Source: Salipiger bermudensis HTCC2601
Lineage (GTDB): Bacteria > Pseudomonadota > Alphaproteobacteria > Rhodobacterales > Rhodobacteraceae
Reading direction: 5' to 3'
NCBI RefSeq assembly: GCF_000153725.1
Contig: NZ_DS022277.1
Span: 377,437 to 441,436 of the forward strand
Length of the DNA: 64,000 nt
In this document: piece after piece, positions 17,177 to 26,738 of the stretch
How the letters are laid out: each line of letters begins with the position of its first letter
Numbering within the stretch: position 1 is the stretch's first letter
Made by a program: the position numbers and the translations under genes
The notes under the pieces: model-generated
Seen by the model: the letters and a program-made list of their open reading frames with translations, nothing else
The model's database searches: none
What the model was told of the DNA's origin: nothing

Positions 17177-17995
17177 ATGACCGAGATCGGCAGACCGACC
17201 TATTACAGCCGGGTCGAGCGCTGGGAGTGCGACTACAACAACCACTGGAATGCCCGGTTCTACGGCCGCAGCTTCCAGATGGCGGCCGAGGCGCTCGCCA
17301 CCGCGCCGGGTGCCCCCGGCCCCGGCGGTGCGATCACGCCGCTTCGGCACCTGCGTTTCCATCGCGAACTCTTCGTGTCCGCCCCCGTCGAAGTGCGCAG
17401 CGCGCGGCTCGCGGGCGGGCCACAGGACGGCGCCGTGGTTCACCTGCTGATGAGCGGCGGCGAGATCTCTGCCACCGCGCTCGACCTGACGACCCAGCGC
17501 GCCGCGGATCTGCCCGAGGTGACGCCCGAGGAGGTGCCGCTCGCCCTGCCCCGCGGACTCGGCACCACCCCGATGCGGGACTGGCCGGACGCCGGGGCGC
17601 ATGACGTGACGGTGCCGCTCGGCCCGGTGCGGCCAAGCGATCTCGACCACACCGGCGCGCTGCTCTTCGAGCAGATCATCCGCCACAGCTCGGTCTCGTC
17701 CCACGCGCAGCTCAACCATCTCGGCTTCACGCCCGAGTTCTCGAACCGCACCGGGATCAACCGGATGGGGGTGGAGTTCCTGGTCTCGCGCGGGGCCGCA
17801 CCGGTGGCAGGGCGGCCGCTCTTCGCGACGTCGCGGCTGCAGGCGATCAAGGGCAAGAGCTTCTGGGCGGTGCATCGCGTCTTCGACGACATGGGCGAGG
17901 CGGTGGCCACCATCGAGCAATGTCTACTGACCGTGGACCTCAACACCCGCAAAGCGGTGGCAGTGCCGGACTTCCTCTACGCGGCGCTCGACTGA
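17177..17995 (+). CDS. Hotdog-fold acyl-CoA thioesterase
   Basis: A 272-residue protein with two hotdog halves. The N-terminal WECDYNNHWNARFYGRSFQM matches the 4-hydroxybenzoyl-CoA thioesterase signature (Asp-x-x-x-His-x-N-x-x-x-Y). The second half starts near RPSDLDHTGALLFEQIIR. It probably hydrolyses an acyl-CoA or acyl-ACP thioester, releasing CoA or clearing dead-end intermediates. I prefer the ATG at 17177 with GGGGACC upstream; a TTG extension further upstream has no support. It is followed by a short hairpin and the convergent DMT exporter. Confidence 0.75.
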   Translation: MTEIGRPTYYSRVERWECDYNNHWNARFYGRSFQMAAEALATAPGAPGPGGAITPLRHLRFHRELFVSAPVEVRSARLAGGPQDGAVVHLLMSGGEISATALDLTTQRAADLPEVTPEEVPLALPRGLGTTPMRDWPDAGAHDVTVPLGPVRPSDLDHTGALLFEQIIRHSSVSSHAQLNHLGFTPEFSNRTGINRMGVEFLVSRGAAPVAGRPLFATSRLQAIKGKSFWAVHRVFDDMGEAVATIEQCLLTVDLNTRKAVAVPDFLYAALD

Positions 17996-17996
17996 G

Positions 17997-18018
17997 CGCC
18001 CGCCTTACGGGGCGGGCG
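17997..18018. terminator. Short hairpin between convergent genes
   Basis: Eight-bp GC stem (17997-18004 with 18011-18018) lying between and into the convergent stop codons; no T run. Confidence 0.35.
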
Positions 18019-18958
18019 GCAGCTTGCGCCTGGGCGTGCTCGACACCCCGGCGCGGCTCTCGCGCCAGAGGATGAACAGCCCCGCCGCGATCACCATCGC
18101 ACCGCCGAACAGCGTGTTGATGCCGGGAATGTCACCAAAGATGAAATAGCCCAGCCCGATGGCGAAGAGCAGCGATGTGTACTCGAACGACGCGGTGACC
18201 GAGGCCGGCGCCGCTTGCAGGCTCAGCGCCATGCAGAGCTGGCCAAAACCTCCGAGGATCCCGCAGGCGATCAGCAGCGCAGTCTGCTCGAGCGTCAGTG
18301 GCTCCCAGCCGCCAAAGGCCGAGAGCGCAAGGAGCGACGAAGAGATCAGCCAGAAATAGGCGGTGATCGTGGTCGGCTTCTCGGTCTTCACCAGACCGCG
18401 CACCAGCAAGAACACCACCGCGACCCCCGCCGCCGCGATCAGCGCCGCCGCGATGCCGATCAGCTCGCGCGTGGTCAGCTCGGCCGAGCCGCTGGTCAGC
18501 ATCGACAGGTTCGGCCAGGTGATGACAAGGACGCCGGCAAAGCCGAAGGCCACCGCACCCCAGCGGTTCACCCCCACCGCCTCGCGCAGGAACAGCGCCG
18601 AGAAGGCCACGACGAAGAGCGGCTGGGTGTATTGCAGGGTGACCGTCTCGGGCAGCGGCAGGGCCTGCACCGACACGAAGGTCAGGCCCATCATCGTCAG
18701 CCCCAGACAGGTGCGGGTCACGTGCCCGACGAAGCGCCTTGTGCGGAACGCCGCGGTCAGCTCACCGCGCAGGATCAGCAGCCCCGCGATCGGAAGGATC
18801 GAAAAGAAGCAGCGGAAGAACATCACCTCTCCCAGCGGCACGTCGTCGATCAGTTTCACCAGCGTCAGCATCAGCACGATGCAGATCACGTAGAGGATCT
18901 TGAAGGCGATCCCGCGCAGGTGCGAGTCGGGCTGCGCGACAGCGGCGGCCTCACTCAT
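18005..18958 (-). CDS. DMT-superfamily permease (EamA family)
   Basis: A 317-residue drug/metabolite transporter with about ten hydrophobic segments in two EamA halves, the first beginning at IAFKILYVICIVLML and the second after a short Lys/Thr-rich loop near the middle. EamA proteins usually export small metabolites. The start is the ATG at 18958 after GAGGGAGGAA; the open frame continues upstream but is not supported. It is divergent from the CoA transferase gene at 19236, so it may export a product or toxic intermediate of the pathway (inference). Confidence 0.85.
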   Translation of the reverse strand: MSEAAAVAQPDSHLRGIAFKILYVICIVLMLTLVKLIDDVPLGEVMFFRCFFSILPIAGLLILRGELTAAFRTRRFVGHVTRTCLGLTMMGLTFVSVQALPLPETVTLQYTQPLFVVAFSALFLREAVGVNRWGAVAFGFAGVLVITWPNLSMLTSGSAELTTRELIGIAAALIAAAGVAVVFLLVRGLVKTEKPTTITAYFWLISSSLLALSAFGGWEPLTLEQTALLIACGILGGFGQLCMALSLQAAPASVTASFEYTSLLFAIGLGYFIFGDIPGINTLFGGAMVIAAGLFILWRESRAGVSSTPRRKLPPAP

Positions 18959-19077
18959 GGCATTCCTCCCTCGGATGTCCCAGGGCACCGCCAGCCCGGC
19001 CGGAGGCCGGGGCGGCGCACTGGCCTTGGAGGCATACTGCCCTCGGGTGACGGGAACGGACAGGGTGCGGCCACAGG

Positions 19078-19083
19078 CATAGG
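19078..19083. promoter_or_regulatory. CATAGG half-site in divergent promoter region
   Basis: Hexamer between the divergent DMT permease (start 18958) and CoA transferase (start 19236). Confidence 0.3.
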
Positions 19084-19235
19084 TATTGCGTTGCCCCGCG
19101 CAAGGCGCAGGCTCTCGGGCGGTGCGAAAGGCGCCGGCCACGTTTCTAAGCCGTTGGGATGCTCATATTCTGCAGGCGCCCGGAGGCGCACGCGCCCTCG
19201 GGCCCGAACGGACAGGAAAAGGGAGCGAGCCAGTC

Positions 19236-20423
19236 ATGACGGGTATTCTTGAGGGCATCCGCGTGCTCGATTTCGGCCGGTGGATCGCCGGCCCCTATTG
19301 CGCGCATCTGCTCGCCAGTTTCGGCGCCGACGTGATCCGCATCGAGCGCCCGCGCGGCGAGGACGACCGCTTCCTGATGCCGGTCACCGATCACGGCGAG
19401 GGCGCTCAGTTCCTGCAATGCAACGGCGGCAAGCGCTGCCTGGCGCTGGCGATGACCTCGCCCGAGGGCCGCGAGGTGATGAAGAAGATGATCGCGCAGG
19501 CCGACGTGGTGGTGGCGAACTACTCGCCCAACGCGCTGAAGTATTTTGGCCTCGACTACGACACCCTGAAAGCCATCAAGCCCGACATCATCCTTGCCAC
19601 CGCCAGCGCCTACGGCACTGAAGGGCCGATGGCCGAGCGCATCGGCTTTGACGGGGTGGGCCAGGCGGTGAGCGGCGCGGTCTGGCTGACCGGCGAGCCG
19701 GGCAAGCCGCATCGCGCGGCGACGGCGCCGATCGACTTCTCGACCTCACTGTCGCTGGCCTATGGCACGCTGGCGGCGATCATCCGCAAGATGCGCAGCG
19801 GCGAGGGCACCCATGTCGAGGCCTCGCTGGTGGGCACCTCGCTCAACCTCACCAACCAGATCCTGATGGAGGAAGGCACCGGCTTCCGCCACCGCGAGCC
19901 ATCGGGCAACCGCAGCCCGATGTCGGGCCCGTCCGACATCTTCAAGGCGCGCGACGGCTGGTTCATCATGCAGGTGATCGGCCAGAAGGTGTTCCAGCGC
20001 TGGTGCAAGATCGTCGAGCGCGAGGACCTGCTCGACGACCCGCGCTTCGCCACGGACGACACCCGCGGCGAGAACGGCGAGGACCTGAGCGCGATCATGC
20101 AGAAATGGTGCGCGGACAAGCGCCGCGACGACTGCATCGAGATCCTCGGCAATGCCAGCATCGGCTGCGGCCCGGTGCTGTCTCCGGCCGAGGTGATGGG
20201 CGGCGCGCTCGACCTGCGCCAGACCTTCATGCGCGACGTGGCCTTCCCCGACTCCGCGCCCTTCCCGCTGGTGCCGCCGCCGGCGAAGCTCTCGGGCGGT
20301 AGCGTGGACTTCGCCCGCCCGCCGCTGCTTGGCGAGCACAGCGAGGCGGTGCTGGCGGATTATGGCTTCAGCACCGAGGAGATCGCCGCGATGTGCGAGG
20401 CAGGCACCGTCAAGGCCGGCTGA
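19236..20423 (+). CDS. Family III CoA transferase (CaiB/BaiF)
   Basis: A 395-residue CaiB/BaiF-type CoA transferase, expected to move CoA from one acyl-CoA to a free carboxylic acid. It opens with the family block LEGIRVLDFGRWIAGPYCA, continues with GADVIRIERP, and has the PIDFSTSLSLAYGTLAAI region, where the Asp is the likely acyl-anhydride-forming catalytic residue. AAAAGGGAG lies ten bases before the ATG. It is one of three such proteins in the window (also 33858 and 35368). A symmetrical terminator follows. Confidence 0.9.
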   Translation: MTGILEGIRVLDFGRWIAGPYCAHLLASFGADVIRIERPRGEDDRFLMPVTDHGEGAQFLQCNGGKRCLALAMTSPEGREVMKKMIAQADVVVANYSPNALKYFGLDYDTLKAIKPDIILATASAYGTEGPMAERIGFDGVGQAVSGAVWLTGEPGKPHRAATAPIDFSTSLSLAYGTLAAIIRKMRSGEGTHVEASLVGTSLNLTNQILMEEGTGFRHREPSGNRSPMSGPSDIFKARDGWFIMQVIGQKVFQRWCKIVEREDLLDDPRFATDDTRGENGEDLSAIMQKWCADKRRDDCIEILGNASIGCGPVLSPAEVMGGALDLRQTFMRDVAFPDSAPFPLVPPPAKLSGGSVDFARPPLLGEHSEAVLADYGFSTEEIAAMCEAGTVKAG

Positions 20424-20453
20424 CCCGCTGCATTAACGAGCGCCAACAAGAAA

Positions 20454-20485
20454 CGCCCCCGCGGAGACCCGCGGGGGCGCTTGCT
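20454..20485. terminator. Terminator between convergent CoA transferase and hydratase genes
   Basis: Eleven-bp GC stem (20454-20464 with 20469-20479), AGAC loop, followed on the plus strand by CTTGCTTT. Confidence 0.75.
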
Positions 20486-20500
20486 TTCAAGCCTGCCGCC

Positions 20501-21304
20501 TCAGCGCCTTCGCGAGAAATCCGGGCGCCGCTTTTCCTTGTGGCTGGCCACGCCCTCGCGCACGTCCGGGCCGCCGAAGCCGAGGAATTCCAGCGCCAGG
20601 CCGGCCTCGAAGGTGCCGGCGTTGTGCTTCCAGAACAGGTTTAGCGTCTGCTTGGTCCAGCGGATCGATTCCTGTGCGCCCCGGTTCAGCTTGCTGGCGG
20701 TCTTGCGCGCCGTCTCGAGCAGGTCTTCCTCCTCGACGGTGAGCGACACCAGACCGATGCGCTCGGCCTCCGCCCCCGAGATCTTGTCGCAGGTCAGCAG
20801 CAGGTACTTGGCCTTGGCCATGCCGCACATCAGCGGCCAGACCGCCGCCGCGTGGTCGCCCGCAGCCACCCCGAGCCGCGTGTGGCCGTCGACGATCACC
20901 GCGTCCTTGGCGGCGATCGAGATGTCGGCCATCAGCGCCACCACGAGCCCTGCGCCCACAGCCGGGCCGTGGATCGCCGAGATGATCGGCTTCGAGCAGT
21001 CGATCATGTTGTAATAAAGATCGCGGGACTCGCGCAGAACCTGCGTCAGCGTGCCGTAATCCTCGATCTGGGCGTCGATCAGGGCAAAATCTCCGCCCGC
21101 CGAGAACGCCTTGCCGGCGCCGCGCACGATGACCACGTTGACGTCCGGGTCCTCGTCGATGGTGTTCCAGACATAGGGGATGTCGGAATGCACCCGCGCG
21201 TCCACCGCGTTCAGGTTCGGGCCGTCGAAGATCAGCTCCAGCACGCCGGGCTCGTTCATTTCGAACTTGAAGGCGTAGTCCTTGTATTTGTCGAGAGCGC
21301 TCAT
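20501..21304 (-). CDS. Enoyl-CoA hydratase/isomerase family protein
   Basis: A 267-residue crotonase-fold protein. The oxyanion-hole motifs are GKAFSAGGDFALI and HGPAVGAGLVVALM, typical of enoyl-CoA hydratases. It is the last gene of a minus-strand unit with a thiolase 11 bp upstream, then acyl-CoA dehydrogenase, acyl-CoA ligase and a CitE-like lyase. That order gives activation, dehydrogenation, hydration and thiolysis. The start is ATG 21304 after GGGACAGGA; the upstream open frame overlaps the thiolase gene and is not credible. Confidence 0.88.
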   Translation of the reverse strand: MSALDKYKDYAFKFEMNEPGVLELIFDGPNLNAVDARVHSDIPYVWNTIDEDPDVNVVIVRGAGKAFSAGGDFALIDAQIEDYGTLTQVLRESRDLYYNMIDCSKPIISAIHGPAVGAGLVVALMADISIAAKDAVIVDGHTRLGVAAGDHAAAVWPLMCGMAKAKYLLLTCDKISGAEAERIGLVSLTVEEEDLLETARKTASKLNRGAQESIRWTKQTLNLFWKHNAGTFEAGLALEFLGFGGPDVREGVASHKEKRRPDFSRRR

Positions 21305-21315
21305 TGTCCTGTCCC

Positions 21316-22527
21316 TTAGCTGACGCGTTCGAAGATCGCGGCGAGGCCCTGCCCGCCGCCGATGCACATGGTTTCCAGCCCGTATCGGTCCTTGCGGCGC
21401 TCCATCTCGCGCAGCATGGTGGCAAGGATGCGCACACCCGTGGCGCCGACCGGATGGCCGAGCGAGATGCCCGAGCCATTGACGTTGAGCCGGGCGTAGT
21501 CGTCGTCGCCGAAGCCCCAGCTCTTGGTGCAGGCCAGCACCTGCGCCGCGAAGGCCTCGTTCAGCTCGACGAGATCCATGTCCTTCATGGCAAGCCCGGC
21601 GCGGCCGAGCGCCTTCTCGACTGCGGGTACCGGGCCGATGCCCATGCGCTCGGGGCCGACCCCCGCCACGCCCCAGTTCACCAGCCGGCCCATCGGCTTG
21701 AGGCCGAGCGCCTCGGCCTTCTCGCGGGTGGTGACGATGCAGGCGGCGGCGGCGTCATTCTGGCCCGAGGCATTGCCCGCGGTGACCGTCGCCTCGGCAT
21801 CCGAGCGCCCAAGGATCGGCCGCAGGCCCGAGAGGCTCTCGGCGGTGGCGTCGTGGCGAATGTGCTCGTCGGTGTCGAACACGGTCTCGCCCTTGCGCGA
21901 CTTGATCGTGACCGGCACCGTCTCGTCGCGGAACTTGCCCGCGGCGGTCGCGGCAGACGCCTTGGCGTGCGAGTTGGCGGCGAAGGCATCCTGCTCCTCG
22001 CGCGAGATCGAGAAGTCGCGGCGCAGGTTCTCCGCGGTCTCGAGCATGCCGCCCGCCACCGGATAGAACTTGCCGCCCGAGGTGACGCGGCCGCGCCCGA
22101 TGCGGCACATGAGCTCGGCGTCGCGGCCCTTGAGGCCCCAGCGCGCGCCCATTGTGTAGTACTCCGCCTGGCTCATGGACTCGGCGCCGCCGGCGATGAT
22201 CAGGTCGGCCACGCCGGTTTGCACGCACATCGAGGCATTGATCACCGCCTGCAGCCCCGAGCCGCAGCGGCGGTCGATCTGGGTGCCCGGCACCGAGATG
22301 TCGAGCCCGGCATCGAGCGCCGCGATCCGACCGATCGCCGGGGCCTCGGAATTGGGGTAGACCTGCCCGAAGATCACGTCGTCGATCTCCTCGCTGGTGA
22401 CACCCGAACGTTCGACCAGCGCCTTGACCACCGTGGCGGCAAGCTCGGCGACGGGCACATCCCGCAGGGAGCCGCCGTAGCCGCCGACCGGAGTGCGGAT
22501 CGGTTCGCAGATGACTGCATCGCGCAT
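21316..22527 (-). CDS. Acetyl-CoA acyltransferase (thiolase)
   Basis: A complete 403-residue thiolase with nucleophile Cys88 (IDRRCGSGLQA), the C-terminal GHPVGATG histidine and CIGGGQG cysteine, and the NEAFAAQ motif. It would cleave a 3-ketoacyl-CoA to acetyl-CoA (or propionyl-CoA) and a shortened acyl-CoA. It lies between the hydratase and acyl-CoA dehydrogenase genes of the same operon. PcaF-like beta-ketoadipyl-CoA thiolases have similar length, but the neighbours point to beta-oxidation. Confidence 0.92.
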   Translation of the reverse strand: MRDAVICEPIRTPVGGYGGSLRDVPVAELAATVVKALVERSGVTSEEIDDVIFGQVYPNSEAPAIGRIAALDAGLDISVPGTQIDRRCGSGLQAVINASMCVQTGVADLIIAGGAESMSQAEYYTMGARWGLKGRDAELMCRIGRGRVTSGGKFYPVAGGMLETAENLRRDFSISREEQDAFAANSHAKASAATAAGKFRDETVPVTIKSRKGETVFDTDEHIRHDATAESLSGLRPILGRSDAEATVTAGNASGQNDAAAACIVTTREKAEALGLKPMGRLVNWGVAGVGPERMGIGPVPAVEKALGRAGLAMKDMDLVELNEAFAAQVLACTKSWGFGDDDYARLNVNGSGISLGHPVGATGVRILATMLREMERRKDRYGLETMCIGGGQGLAAIFERVS

Positions 22528-22591
22528 CTATTCTGTCCTTCCTTTCGTCTTGTTCTGTCTGGCGCCGGCCTCCCGCCGGCGCCGGTCGTCC

Positions 22592-23752
22592 TCAGTAGGA
22601 GCGCGGCAGTCCGAGCACCTTGTCGGAGATGAAATTCATCACCATCTGCTGGCTGATCGGCGCGATCTTGAGGTGCCGTGCCTCCATCCAGAAGCGCGAG
22701 ACGTGGTACTCGGTCGACATGCTGAAACCGCCATGGAACTGCATTGCCCGGTCCGCCGCCTCGAAGCCGGCATCGCTTGCGAGGTATTTGGCGGCATTGG
22801 CCTCGGGCCCGCAAGAGCGGCCCTCGTCGAACAGCCGCGCCGCCTTCTGGGTCACCAGATCCGCCGCCTCGAGCCGCATCCAGGCATCCGCGAGCGGGTG
22901 CGCCACGGCCTGGTTCTTGCCGATCGGACGGTCGAAGACGATGCGGTCCTTGGCGTATTGCACCGCCAGGTTCAGCGCTCCGCGCCCCAGCCCGATGCAG
23001 GTTTGCGCCACCGCGATACGCTCGGGATTCAGGCCGTCGATCAGGCAACGGAAGCCCTTGCCCTCCTCGCCGACGATCTCGTCCTCGAAGACCTCGAAAT
23101 CCTCGAACACGATCTCGTTGCTGTCGACCGCGTTGCGCATGATCTTGTCGATGCGGTTGATCTGCACGCCCTTCTTGTCCTTCAGACGGCTGAGGAACAG
23201 CGTCATGCCATCGAACGGGCGTTCGGGGTTGCGCGGGCTGGTGCGGGTCAGCAGCAGGATGCGGTCGGCGTTGAGCGCGTTCGAAATCCACACCTTGCGC
23301 CCGTTCACGAGGTAACGGTTGCCGTCCTTCTTGGCGAAGGTCTTGAGCCGCGAGGTGTCGACGCCGTTGTCGGGTTCGGACACGCCGAAGCACATCATTT
23401 CCTCGCCGCTGGCGAGCTTGGGCAGGAACTCCTGCTTCATCTCGGGCGAGCCGTGGTGGATCACCGGACCCGGCGGAAAGACGTAGTACTGGAACACCGA
23501 GTTGGCGTTGAACCCGCATTTCTGGCCCAGTTCGTCGAGCACGATGCCGCATTCGGTCAGGCCAAGCCCCATGCCGCCGTATTCCTCGGGCATCAGGATG
23601 CCGAGCCAGCCGCCCTGGGCCAGCGCGTCCTTGAAATCCCAGGGGTACTCCTTGGTCTTGTCCATCTTGCGCCAGTATTCGAGATCGAACTCCTCGGCGA
23701 TCTTGCTGACGGAGCCTCGGATCAGGTCGAGTTCGGATTGGTCGAGTGCCAT
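22592..23752 (-). CDS. Acyl-CoA dehydrogenase
   Basis: A 386-residue flavoprotein that would introduce a double bond into an acyl-CoA and pass electrons to ETF (etfB-etfA at 36728-38404). Landmarks are PEEYGGMGLG, the FAD-contact CFGVSEPDNGVD, GRKVWISNA and FHGGFSMSTEY. The C-terminal segment reads LKIAPISQQM (361-370) instead of the usual EGT-type motif carrying the catalytic Glu of medium- and short-chain enzymes, so the base must lie elsewhere or the protein belongs to a divergent subgroup. GAGGAG precedes the ATG at 23752, 14 bp after the ligase gene. Confidence 0.92.
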   Translation of the reverse strand: MALDQSELDLIRGSVSKIAEEFDLEYWRKMDKTKEYPWDFKDALAQGGWLGILMPEEYGGMGLGLTECGIVLDELGQKCGFNANSVFQYYVFPPGPVIHHGSPEMKQEFLPKLASGEEMMCFGVSEPDNGVDTSRLKTFAKKDGNRYLVNGRKVWISNALNADRILLLTRTSPRNPERPFDGMTLFLSRLKDKKGVQINRIDKIMRNAVDSNEIVFEDFEVFEDEIVGEEGKGFRCLIDGLNPERIAVAQTCIGLGRGALNLAVQYAKDRIVFDRPIGKNQAVAHPLADAWMRLEAADLVTQKAARLFDEGRSCGPEANAAKYLASDAGFEAADRAMQFHGGFSMSTEYHVSRFWMEARHLKIAPISQQMVMNFISDKVLGLPRSY

Positions 23753-23766
23753 TCTGGGGTCTCCTC

Positions 23767-25737
23767 TCAGGCGGTCTGTTCGGTGTCGGCCTGCACCGGG
23801 ATCAGCTCGAGCGGGGTCGACGCATCGAGCGCCGACATGTCGCCCGCGGGCTGGCCGAGATAGCGCGCGCGGATGGCGCGGCGCATGATCTTGCCGTTCT
23901 TGGTCTTGGGCAGGCCCGGCACCGGCACGATCAGCGACGGGATCATCGCCTTGCCCACCAGCCGGGTGACGGCCTCTGCTGCCCTCACCATGTCGAGCGC
24001 CTCGACGCCGCTGCCCAGCGTCACGAAGGCCACGATGCGCGAGCCGCGATCCGGGTCGGGCACGCCGATCACGGCGGCCTCCGAGACCTCGGGGTTGGTC
24101 ACCAAGGCGCTCTCGATCTCGGCCGGGCCGATGCGGCGGCCCGAGACCTTGATGGTGTCGTCCGAGCGGCCGTGGATGCGCCAGTAGCCATCGCCGGCCA
24201 CCGAGGCGAGGTCGCCATGCACCCAGGTGTCGGGGAAGGTGCTCCAGTAGGTCTCGAAATAACGCTCGGGATCCTGCCAGAAGGCGTGGGTCATCCCCGG
24301 CCAGGTGTTGTGCACCGCAAGCTCGCCGATGCCGTCGGTGGGATTGCCCTCGGCATCGAGCACGTCGGCATCCTGCCCCGGCAGCGGGCCCGCGAAGGTG
24401 GCGCAGGAGATCGGCGCGCAGGTGTAGTTCGACAGGATGCCGCCGCCGGTCTCGGTGCCGCCGGTGTAGTTGATGATGGGAAGCGTCTTCCCGCCCACGT
24501 CGCGGAACAGCCACCACCAGGTCGGCTCGTCCCAGGCCTCGCCTGTGGAGGTGAAGGCGCGCAGGCTCGAGATGTCCTGCTCCGGAACGCCACCCGCCAT
24601 CGCCGCCCGCAGACCGCGCGCGGCGGTGGGCGCCATGCCCAGCATGGTCACGCGGTGGCGCTCGACGATGTCCCACATGCGGTTGTGATCGGGGAAGTTC
24701 GGCAGCCCTTCGACAAAGACGATACCGGCGCCGAACTGCAGGCAACCGGTGATCATCAGCGGCCCCAGCATCCAGCCCATGTCGGCGATCCAGCCGACGA
24801 GGTCGTCGGACTGCACATCGAAGGCATAGCCGAAATCGACGCCGGACTTGATCAGGTAGCCGGCATGGCTGTGCACAATGCCCTTGGGCGCACCGGTGGT
24901 GCCAGAGGTATAGATGATCATGAACGGATCGTTGGGATCGCAGGCCACGGTCGGCACCGGATCGCACGCCTTGCCGATGTCGGCCCAGGCGTGGTCGCGC
25001 CCCTCGGTCATTGCGCAGCCGCTTCCGGTGTTCTCGATCACCAGCACATGGCGCACGCCGGGGGCCTGCTTCAACGCGCCGTCAGCGGTCTCTTTCATGG
25101 CGACAGGCTTGCCTTTGCGGGTGGTGCCGTCGACGGTGACCAGCGCCACAGCGTCCGCCGCGTTGAGCCGCGCCGCGAGCGGATCGGGCCCGTAGCCCGA
25201 GAAGGCCGGCACCGCCACGGCGCCGATCTTGGCGCAGGCCATCAGCGCCACCGCGGCCTCGGGGATCACCGGAAGGAACAGCCCTACCCGGTCGCCCTTG
25301 CCGATGCCGAGCGCCGCCAGCCCGGCGGCCACCCGCTCGACCTCGGCGCCAAGCGCGCCGAAGCTCAGCTCGCGGCACACACCGCTGTCGGCTTCACTGA
25401 TCACGGCGGGCCGCTTTGCGGCCTCGGGGTCTTTAGCGTGGCGAGTGACGCAATGGGTCGCGACGTTCAGCGCCCCGCCGGAGAACCAGCGCGGAAAGGC
25501 AAAGCCGGCGCTGTCGTCGCGGAAGGTGGACCAGGGCGTCGTGAAGGTGACGCCGAGGTCGTCGAGCGCCCGCGGCCAGAAGCTCTCGGGGTCGTCGATC
25601 GACGCCCGATGCATGTCCTCGAGCCCCTCATAGCCCCAGCGGTGCATCGCCGCCGCCAGGCGGCTGCGGTCCATCTGGTCAGGGCCGGGCATCCAGTCTG
25701 CGGATGCCGCCTCGCCGAAACGCGCGCGTCCCTTCAT
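23767..25737 (-). CDS. AMP-forming acyl-CoA synthetase (acetyl-CoA synthetase-like)
   Basis: A 656-residue adenylate-forming ligase that activates a carboxylic acid with ATP and CoA. It has an acetyl-CoA-synthetase-type N-terminal region (SFWPRALDDLGVTFTTPW), the P-loop-like YTSGTTGAPKG (276-286), the GWIADMGWM region, YTGGTETGGG, and the C-terminal KTKNGKIMRR with the adenylation lysine. The size fits the acetyl/propionyl/acetoacetyl-CoA synthetase group, so a small or beta-keto acid is possible, though the operon context allows a larger substrate. It starts 4 bp after the CitE-like gene and leads into the acyl-CoA dehydrogenase gene. Confidence 0.9.
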   Translation of the reverse strand: MKGRARFGEAASADWMPGPDQMDRSRLAAAMHRWGYEGLEDMHRASIDDPESFWPRALDDLGVTFTTPWSTFRDDSAGFAFPRWFSGGALNVATHCVTRHAKDPEAAKRPAVISEADSGVCRELSFGALGAEVERVAAGLAALGIGKGDRVGLFLPVIPEAAVALMACAKIGAVAVPAFSGYGPDPLAARLNAADAVALVTVDGTTRKGKPVAMKETADGALKQAPGVRHVLVIENTGSGCAMTEGRDHAWADIGKACDPVPTVACDPNDPFMIIYTSGTTGAPKGIVHSHAGYLIKSGVDFGYAFDVQSDDLVGWIADMGWMLGPLMITGCLQFGAGIVFVEGLPNFPDHNRMWDIVERHRVTMLGMAPTAARGLRAAMAGGVPEQDISSLRAFTSTGEAWDEPTWWWLFRDVGGKTLPIINYTGGTETGGGILSNYTCAPISCATFAGPLPGQDADVLDAEGNPTDGIGELAVHNTWPGMTHAFWQDPERYFETYWSTFPDTWVHGDLASVAGDGYWRIHGRSDDTIKVSGRRIGPAEIESALVTNPEVSEAAVIGVPDPDRGSRIVAFVTLGSGVEALDMVRAAEAVTRLVGKAMIPSLIVPVPGLPKTKNGKIMRRAIRARYLGQPAGDMSALDASTPLELIPVQADTEQTA

Positions 25738-25741
25738 CGCC

Positions 25742-26635
25742 TCACCCCCTGCCCTTGAGCTGCTCGTACATGCCGATCACCTCGCGTGCGGTCTTCACGT
25801 GGGCGAGATCGATATGCATGCCCTCGTAGGCCACCGCCGCATCGCCACGCGCCACACCGGCATCGAAAGCGTCGATCATGCCCTGATAGAAGGCGACCTC
25901 CTGCTCGGTCGGCATGAAGACCTCGTTGGCGATGGCGACATGGCTGGGGTGGATCGCCACCAGCCCGCGGAAGCCGAGGGTCTTGTTGTCACGGGCGAAT
26001 TTCCACGCGCCGTCGATATCCTTGAGATCCTGCCACAGCCCGACGATGGGAAAATCCCGCCCCGCCGCGCGCACAGCCAGCACCGCGCGCGAGCGCATGT
26101 AGAGCGTCTCGAACCCGTCCGGGGTGAACTCGAACCCGATCGAGCGCGACACGTCGGCATCGCGCGCCGTGCCGGCGAACAGCGTGGCACAGCGCGGCGA
26201 CGCCTTGATCATGTTCTCGCAGTCCGCGTAGGCCTGCGCTGTCTCGAGCGAGAGCACAAATTCCAGCGTGCCCGCGTCAACCCCGTTGCGACGCTCATAG
26301 TGATCGACCAGCGCCTCGGCCTGCACCACGTCGCGTGCGCCGTAGGTCTTGGGCGGCAGGAAGCCGTTGCAGCCCTTGATCGCCACCGCCTCGAGATCAT
26401 CGCCCATCATGCCGGTCTCGAGCGCGTTGAGGCGCACATAGACCCCGACCTCGGGATCGGACTTTGCCAGCTCACCAATTGTTTCGGCGACCATGTGGCG
26501 GGTCTCGGCTTTCATGTCCTCGGGCACGGAATCCTCAAGGTCTAGGATCACCGCATCCGCGCCGGCGGCCACCGCCTTCTTGGCCCAGGATTGCTTGTGG
26601 CCGGGAACGAACAGCATCGAACGTGTGGGTTTCAT
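25742..26635 (-). CDS. HpcH/HpaI aldolase family, CitE-like acyl-CoA lyase
   Basis: A 297-residue TIM-barrel protein of the citrate lyase beta/malyl-CoA lyase family. The opening RSMLFVPGHKQSW, the metal-binding LDLEDSVP and the later VLSLETA and GLVAIHPSH blocks are diagnostic. Members split (or hydrolyse) beta-hydroxyacyl-CoA such as malyl-CoA or citramalyl-CoA. It is the first gene of the five-gene operon and may release acetyl-CoA or glyoxylate from a dicarboxyl-CoA intermediate (inference). GAGGAGG lies 12 bases before the ATG. Confidence 0.88.
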   Translation of the reverse strand: MKPTRSMLFVPGHKQSWAKKAVAAGADAVILDLEDSVPEDMKAETRHMVAETIGELAKSDPEVGVYVRLNALETGMMGDDLEAVAIKGCNGFLPPKTYGARDVVQAEALVDHYERRNGVDAGTLEFVLSLETAQAYADCENMIKASPRCATLFAGTARDADVSRSIGFEFTPDGFETLYMRSRAVLAVRAAGRDFPIVGLWQDLKDIDGAWKFARDNKTLGFRGLVAIHPSHVAIANEVFMPTEQEVAFYQGMIDAFDAGVARGDAAVAYEGMHIDLAHVKTAREVIGMYEQLKGRG

Positions 26636-26738
26636 ACCGGAAATGCCTCCTCTTTCCCCTTTTGATGCATAATATATTATTTTGGGTCAATTGAGCCACG
26701 CCGCTCCGGAGGGCTCGAAAGGCAAAAGCTGGCAACCT

